From NCBI RefSeq assembly GCF_019947135.1, contig NZ_JAGSHT010000020.1:1-64000 (forward strand): a DNA stretch of 64,000 bases. The letters are read 5' to 3'. This document shows, one piece after another, positions 61,180 to 64,000 of the stretch; within the stretch, counting starts at the first letter, position 1, and each line of letters starts with the position of its first letter. The DNA comes from Occultella gossypii. Its GTDB lineage: Bacteria; Actinomycetota; Actinomycetes; Actinomycetales; Beutenbergiaceae. The position numbers were made by a program, and so were the translations under genes. Under the pieces are notes generated by a model that worked only from the letters and a program-made list of their open reading frames with translations, searched no databases and was not told the origin of the DNA.

Positions 61180-61744
61180 TACGTCTTCAATTGTGGAGCT
61201 AAGGGGAATCGACTCACAGTCGCCCGCACCTGCAGTGATGCCATCTCAGAGTTACCTGTGCCAGTGGTGTGACAGCGTTTGAGCGGTCGCGCTGACCTGC
61301 CGGACAATGGCATCGACCTCGTCGCATCGCGCATTCACTGAGCGCCACCGCCAGACTCCTTGGGCTGGCCCTCTTTCTGGACCAACGCAAGGATCTCGGC
61401 CGCTTCGATCTCGAGATCGTCATCGGTGGGCCCCTTCTCGACGGCGCGATGCTCGCCGCGACTGTCGAAGACGCCGACGCCCTTCTCGAGTCAGTCACCC
61501 GAGATGTGGACCGGCTCAGACGTCGGCAGGATCCGCAACCTCGCACAAGCGCTCCCAGACGACCACCCTGCCTGCTCCTACGTGCCCGCCACCCAGAGGC
61601 GCCGAGCACGGGTCTCCTTGGCCCTGCTCGCAGCCGGTCCGCGACCATCGGACCAACTCTGAAAACCCGCGGGAGTGGCGCTCCTAGTCCGCGCCAAGGA
61701 CGGCCAGCGCACTTGCCCGCGATTGCCGCCAAAGCGCGACCAGC
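61180..61744. other. Intergenic region with possible coding relic
   Basis: No intact gene is supported. On the plus strand, 61341-61510 reads like protein (LGLALFLDQRKDLGRFDLE, then VEDADALLESVTRDVDRL) and a second frame continues to about 61660, which suggests a frameshifted relic. No family was recognised. Confidence 0.35.
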
Positions 61745-64000
61745 TCAGCGCGAATGGCGAATGGGAACTGTGACAGGAAGAAGTGCCGCGGCCACGAGGG
61801 TGTGGACGTCGAGGTCGACCTCACCGAGGTCAACGCTGACGACCACGGAGTAGGGAAGGTCCTTATCCCATCCCTCCCGCGCGTCCTCCCACCAGCCAAG
61901 CACCGGGTAGACAGCAAGGAGTCGGCTGCCGGCAATGTCTGCTGCCGGGACCGAAGTGTGGTCGTGTTGAAGCGTCCCGCGTGAGCGCGTGTCGGCGGGG
62001 ATCCTCCATGGGTAGGAACCGGCTCCCGGAGCGACACCTTGCTCGTGTACGACGCGGTTGATGCGGGCCCGGAATCCGTCGGCCGTCTCCGTCGGCCCCT
62101 GGAGATCCCATCGGAGGCGTCCTCCCGCATATGCGCGGCGCGTCAGGTTGTCCGTCGGCTCGGCGAAGTACGAGAGGGTCACGGCGAGTTCGACATCCGC
62201 TTCCCCGATGGCGTGCAGCTCCTCCTCGGGGAACGGGATCTCGATGAAGTCGGCCCGGCGGTCGGACTTCGAACCTGTCCGCTGACTCGGCTTCAAGGAG
62301 CCTTCGTAGGTCATGACCGGACGGTTGGAATCGCTCGCCATCGCCAGCTCGACCCTTGGAACGCCGTAGCCGAACGACCGCAGCAGGTCGCGCTGGTCTG
62401 GAAACTGTGCGACCGCGGCATCCGGCCAACGGGCGGTGTGCACGAGCAATGCTCGCCAGGTCGCGGGCGAGAGGGAAGGGTGCATCGCCGCAACCTGCGC
62501 AAGTGCGTTCGATGCTGCGGCGGCAGCCGGACTTGTCTTGTAGGTCCTCCGCAGGAGACTTCCCGATCCTCCGGCGGTTGACCGAAGTGTGAGGATGCTG
62601 AGGCCCTGCGCATCAGGATTCTCAAGTCCGCCTCCGGGGGCCGTGTTCCCTGCCTCCATCACGATGTCGGGCTTGATCGGGTTGTTGGCGACGACGGCAG
62701 TGCGGCTGTGGGGGCTCAGCTGGCCAGCGGCCGCCAAGGGCGCGGGATACCCCGTGGCTGTGTCCTCGGCCGTCAACAACTCTTGGGCGGTGTACCCGCC
62801 GACAGTGAGGACGTTCCACGCCTGGCCAGGCTGCTGCAAGTGCAGCGGCCCGAGGTTGATGTAGGGATAGTCAGCCGGATCAGTGATGGTCTCGGCGTTA
62901 CCACCGGCGACGACCAGAAGCCGTCCGCGACCACCGTTCCACGCGAGTACATCGGCGGCGACCGACCACGAAGTGCGATCAGTCTTTCCAACCGTGGGAT
63001 TGTCTGCGCCGATACTGAGGTTGTGGACGACCGGACGGTCACCGGCAACGGACTCGGCGACGTCAACGGACTCAACGGTCCGCTCAGCCCACATGACGCC
63101 CCGCTCGGGGTCTCCCCCGGCATCAGCTGCCGTCTCGAGAAGCCGCATCGCGACGAGCCATGCGTCCGCGTGGACGAGTCCCCCGGCGATGCCGTCCGCG
63201 AGCCCGGAGTAGGCAGCAACACCGGCCATCTGAGTTCCGTGGCCATCGGTATCGGCTGACCCAAGCACACCAGGCACGACACTCTCCGCGCCGAGAAGGA
63301 TGGGACTGACATACGGGTGGGTTGAGTCGACACCGCTGTCGTGAACCGCGACGACGATCGCGTCTTCGGGCGGCGGATCAACGTCCGCCAACTCGCCTGC
63401 TGCGTCCTGGGCCTCGGCGAGGACGATCGGGAATACCGTCGGCGCAAGGTGCACTTCAGCTGCGTCGGGGAGGAGCAGCGGCAGCGCTTTCAGCGCGGCT
63501 CCGCTCGCCAGCACGACGTGCACGTCTCGCTCTGGTCCGCGGAAGACCGGGATCGCCTCCGGGCCGTCGTTTGTCAGGGCAGCGAACTGTGCGACAGCCG
63601 CGTCGATCGTGCGATGCTCATTCGGACTCAGTCGCGCTCCTCCACGGGTCCAGATCTCAACCCACAGGCGCTCCTCGTCGGCGATGTCGTTGTCAATCTC
63701 GCCGAGGCTGAGGTCCGTGATGGTCGCCAAGGCGATCTCATCAATGCGAGCGATCGGGTCGGTGAAACGCGGATTGCCCTTCGGGGTGTCTTCCTCGGCG
63801 TATGCCACCGCCTTGGCCCGCAGCCCCACGAGATCGTCGGTGACGCGGAACGTGATCCTGCCTTCGTCGCTGACGAGCAACTCGTTCTCGGAACTCGCCG
63901 GTACCAGCTTGCGAGCCACCAATGGGTCGCCCAGCCCTGGCCCCGCAGCAGTCACGAGCGCTGAAGGTTCAGCCCGTTCCCGCTCGGCGCGGACGACGGC
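61745..64000 (-). CDS. Subtilisin-like (S8) peptidase, cut by the window edge
   Basis: At least 751 codons are open; the frame continues to the right edge, so the true start is probably outside. The triad is visible: Asp in VVAVHDSGVDSTHPYV, His in DTDGHGTQMAGVAAYSG and Ser in YKTSPAAAAASNALAQV. No signal peptide can be assessed. The long N-terminal region (about 200 residues before the Asp) and long C-terminal beta-rich part resemble cytoplasmic S8 peptidases that pair with an AAA ATPase, such as IetS of the IetAS phage-defence system. The partner would lie upstream, beyond the edge, so this assignment is tentative. Confidence 0.8.
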   Translation of the reverse strand, partial: AVVRAERERAEPSALVTAAGPGLGDPLVARKLVPASSENELLVSDEGRITFRVTDDLVGLRAKAVAYAEEDTPKGNPRFTDPIARIDEIALATITDLSLGEIDNDIADEERLWVEIWTRGGARLSPNEHRTIDAAVAQFAALTNDGPEAIPVFRGPERDVHVVLASGAALKALPLLLPDAAEVHLAPTVFPIVLAEAQDAAGELADVDPPPEDAIVVAVHDSGVDSTHPYVSPILLGAESVVPGVLGSADTDGHGTQMAGVAAYSGLADGIAGGLVHADAWLVAMRLLETAADAGGDPERGVMWAERTVESVDVAESVAGDRPVVHNLSIGADNPTVGKTDRTSWSVAADVLAWNGGRGRLLVVAGGNAETITDPADYPYINLGPLHLQQPGQAWNVLTVGGYTAQELLTAEDTATGYPAPLAAAGQLSPHSRTAVVANNPIKPDIVMEAGNTAPGGGLENPDAQGLSILTLRSTAGGSGSLLRRTYKTSPAAAAASNALAQVAAMHPSLSPATWRALLVHTARWPDAAVAQFPDQRDLLRSFGYGVPRVELAMASDSNRPVMTYEGSLKPSQRTGSKSDRRADFIEIPFPEEELHAIGEADVELAVTLSYFAEPTDNLTRRAYAGGRLRWDLQGPTETADGFRARINRVVHEQGVAPGAGSYPWRIPADTRSRGTLQHDHTSVPAADIAGSRLLAVYPVLGWWEDAREGWDKDLPYSVVVSVDLGEVDLDVHTLVAAALLPVTVPIRHSR

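Overview
The window is high-GC DNA that reads like an actinobacterium, most likely in the Micrococcales. This is inferred from gene content only: a bacterial Ku and three-domain LigD end-joining pair, GTP-dependent PEP carboxykinase next to a RamB-like regulator, F420/deazaflavin-type reductase, many GTG starts and stop/start overlaps, and many TetR divergons. No rRNA, tRNA, CRISPR array or replication origin was recognised. Both ends look like edges: the first 74 bases contain no A, and the last gene runs off the right end.

Layout. (1) 0.1-5.9 kb: a sugar-type lipoprotein and LacI regulator on the minus strand, divergent from a PhoD phosphatase coupled to a family 20 hexosaminidase; two matching palindromes sit around the LacI start. 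(2) 5.9-11.5 kb: Ku and LigD, with a DUF817 membrane protein and a terpene-cyclase-fold protein between them. (3) 11.5-23.5 kb: an accessory island. It holds a fossil IS256 transposase, several genes broken by single stops or frameshifts, five copies of a 15-bp repeat that separate gene modules, a ubiquitin-like operon (beta-grasp protein, E1-like ThiF/DUF6791 protein, DUF6527 protein), a divergent HigB / HigA-ImmA toxin-antitoxin pair, a DUF4143 ATPase and a tyrosine recombinase. (4) 23.6-44.6 kb: ordinary chromosomal genes, including an MFS exporter with a long tail divergent from a LysR regulator, pckG divergent from ramB across a palindrome, an M20 peptidase, a second MFS protein, a Rieske lipoprotein, a GH92 alpha-mannosidase, a Gfo/Idh/MocA dehydrogenase and arginine deiminase. 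(5) 44.7-50.8 kb: isopentenyl diphosphate isomerase and a complete lower and upper mevalonate pathway in one overlapping operon, whose last gene (HMG-CoA synthase) appears to start at AUU. (6) 50.8-59.2 kb: four TetR regulators, three or four with clear palindromes in divergent promoters, plus glutaminase, a hydrolase, a short-chain dehydrogenase and a decayed cysteine synthase. (7) 59.3-64 kb: a second accessory patch, where an intact IS256-family element with an 8-bp target duplication interrupts a decayed recombinase gene, followed by a subtilisin-like peptidase cut by the window edge that resembles the protease of ATPase-protease defence pairs.

How the parts fit. The mevalonate genes together convert acetyl-CoA-derived acetoacetyl-CoA to IPP, and the type I isomerase just upstream balances IPP and DMAPP. 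The island at 11.5-23.5 kb combines signs of mobility (recombinase, IS fossil, dispersed repeats, gene decay) with conflict-type genes (ubiquitin-like system, toxin-antitoxin, metalloprotease-like proteins), so it is the best place to look for an undescribed system.
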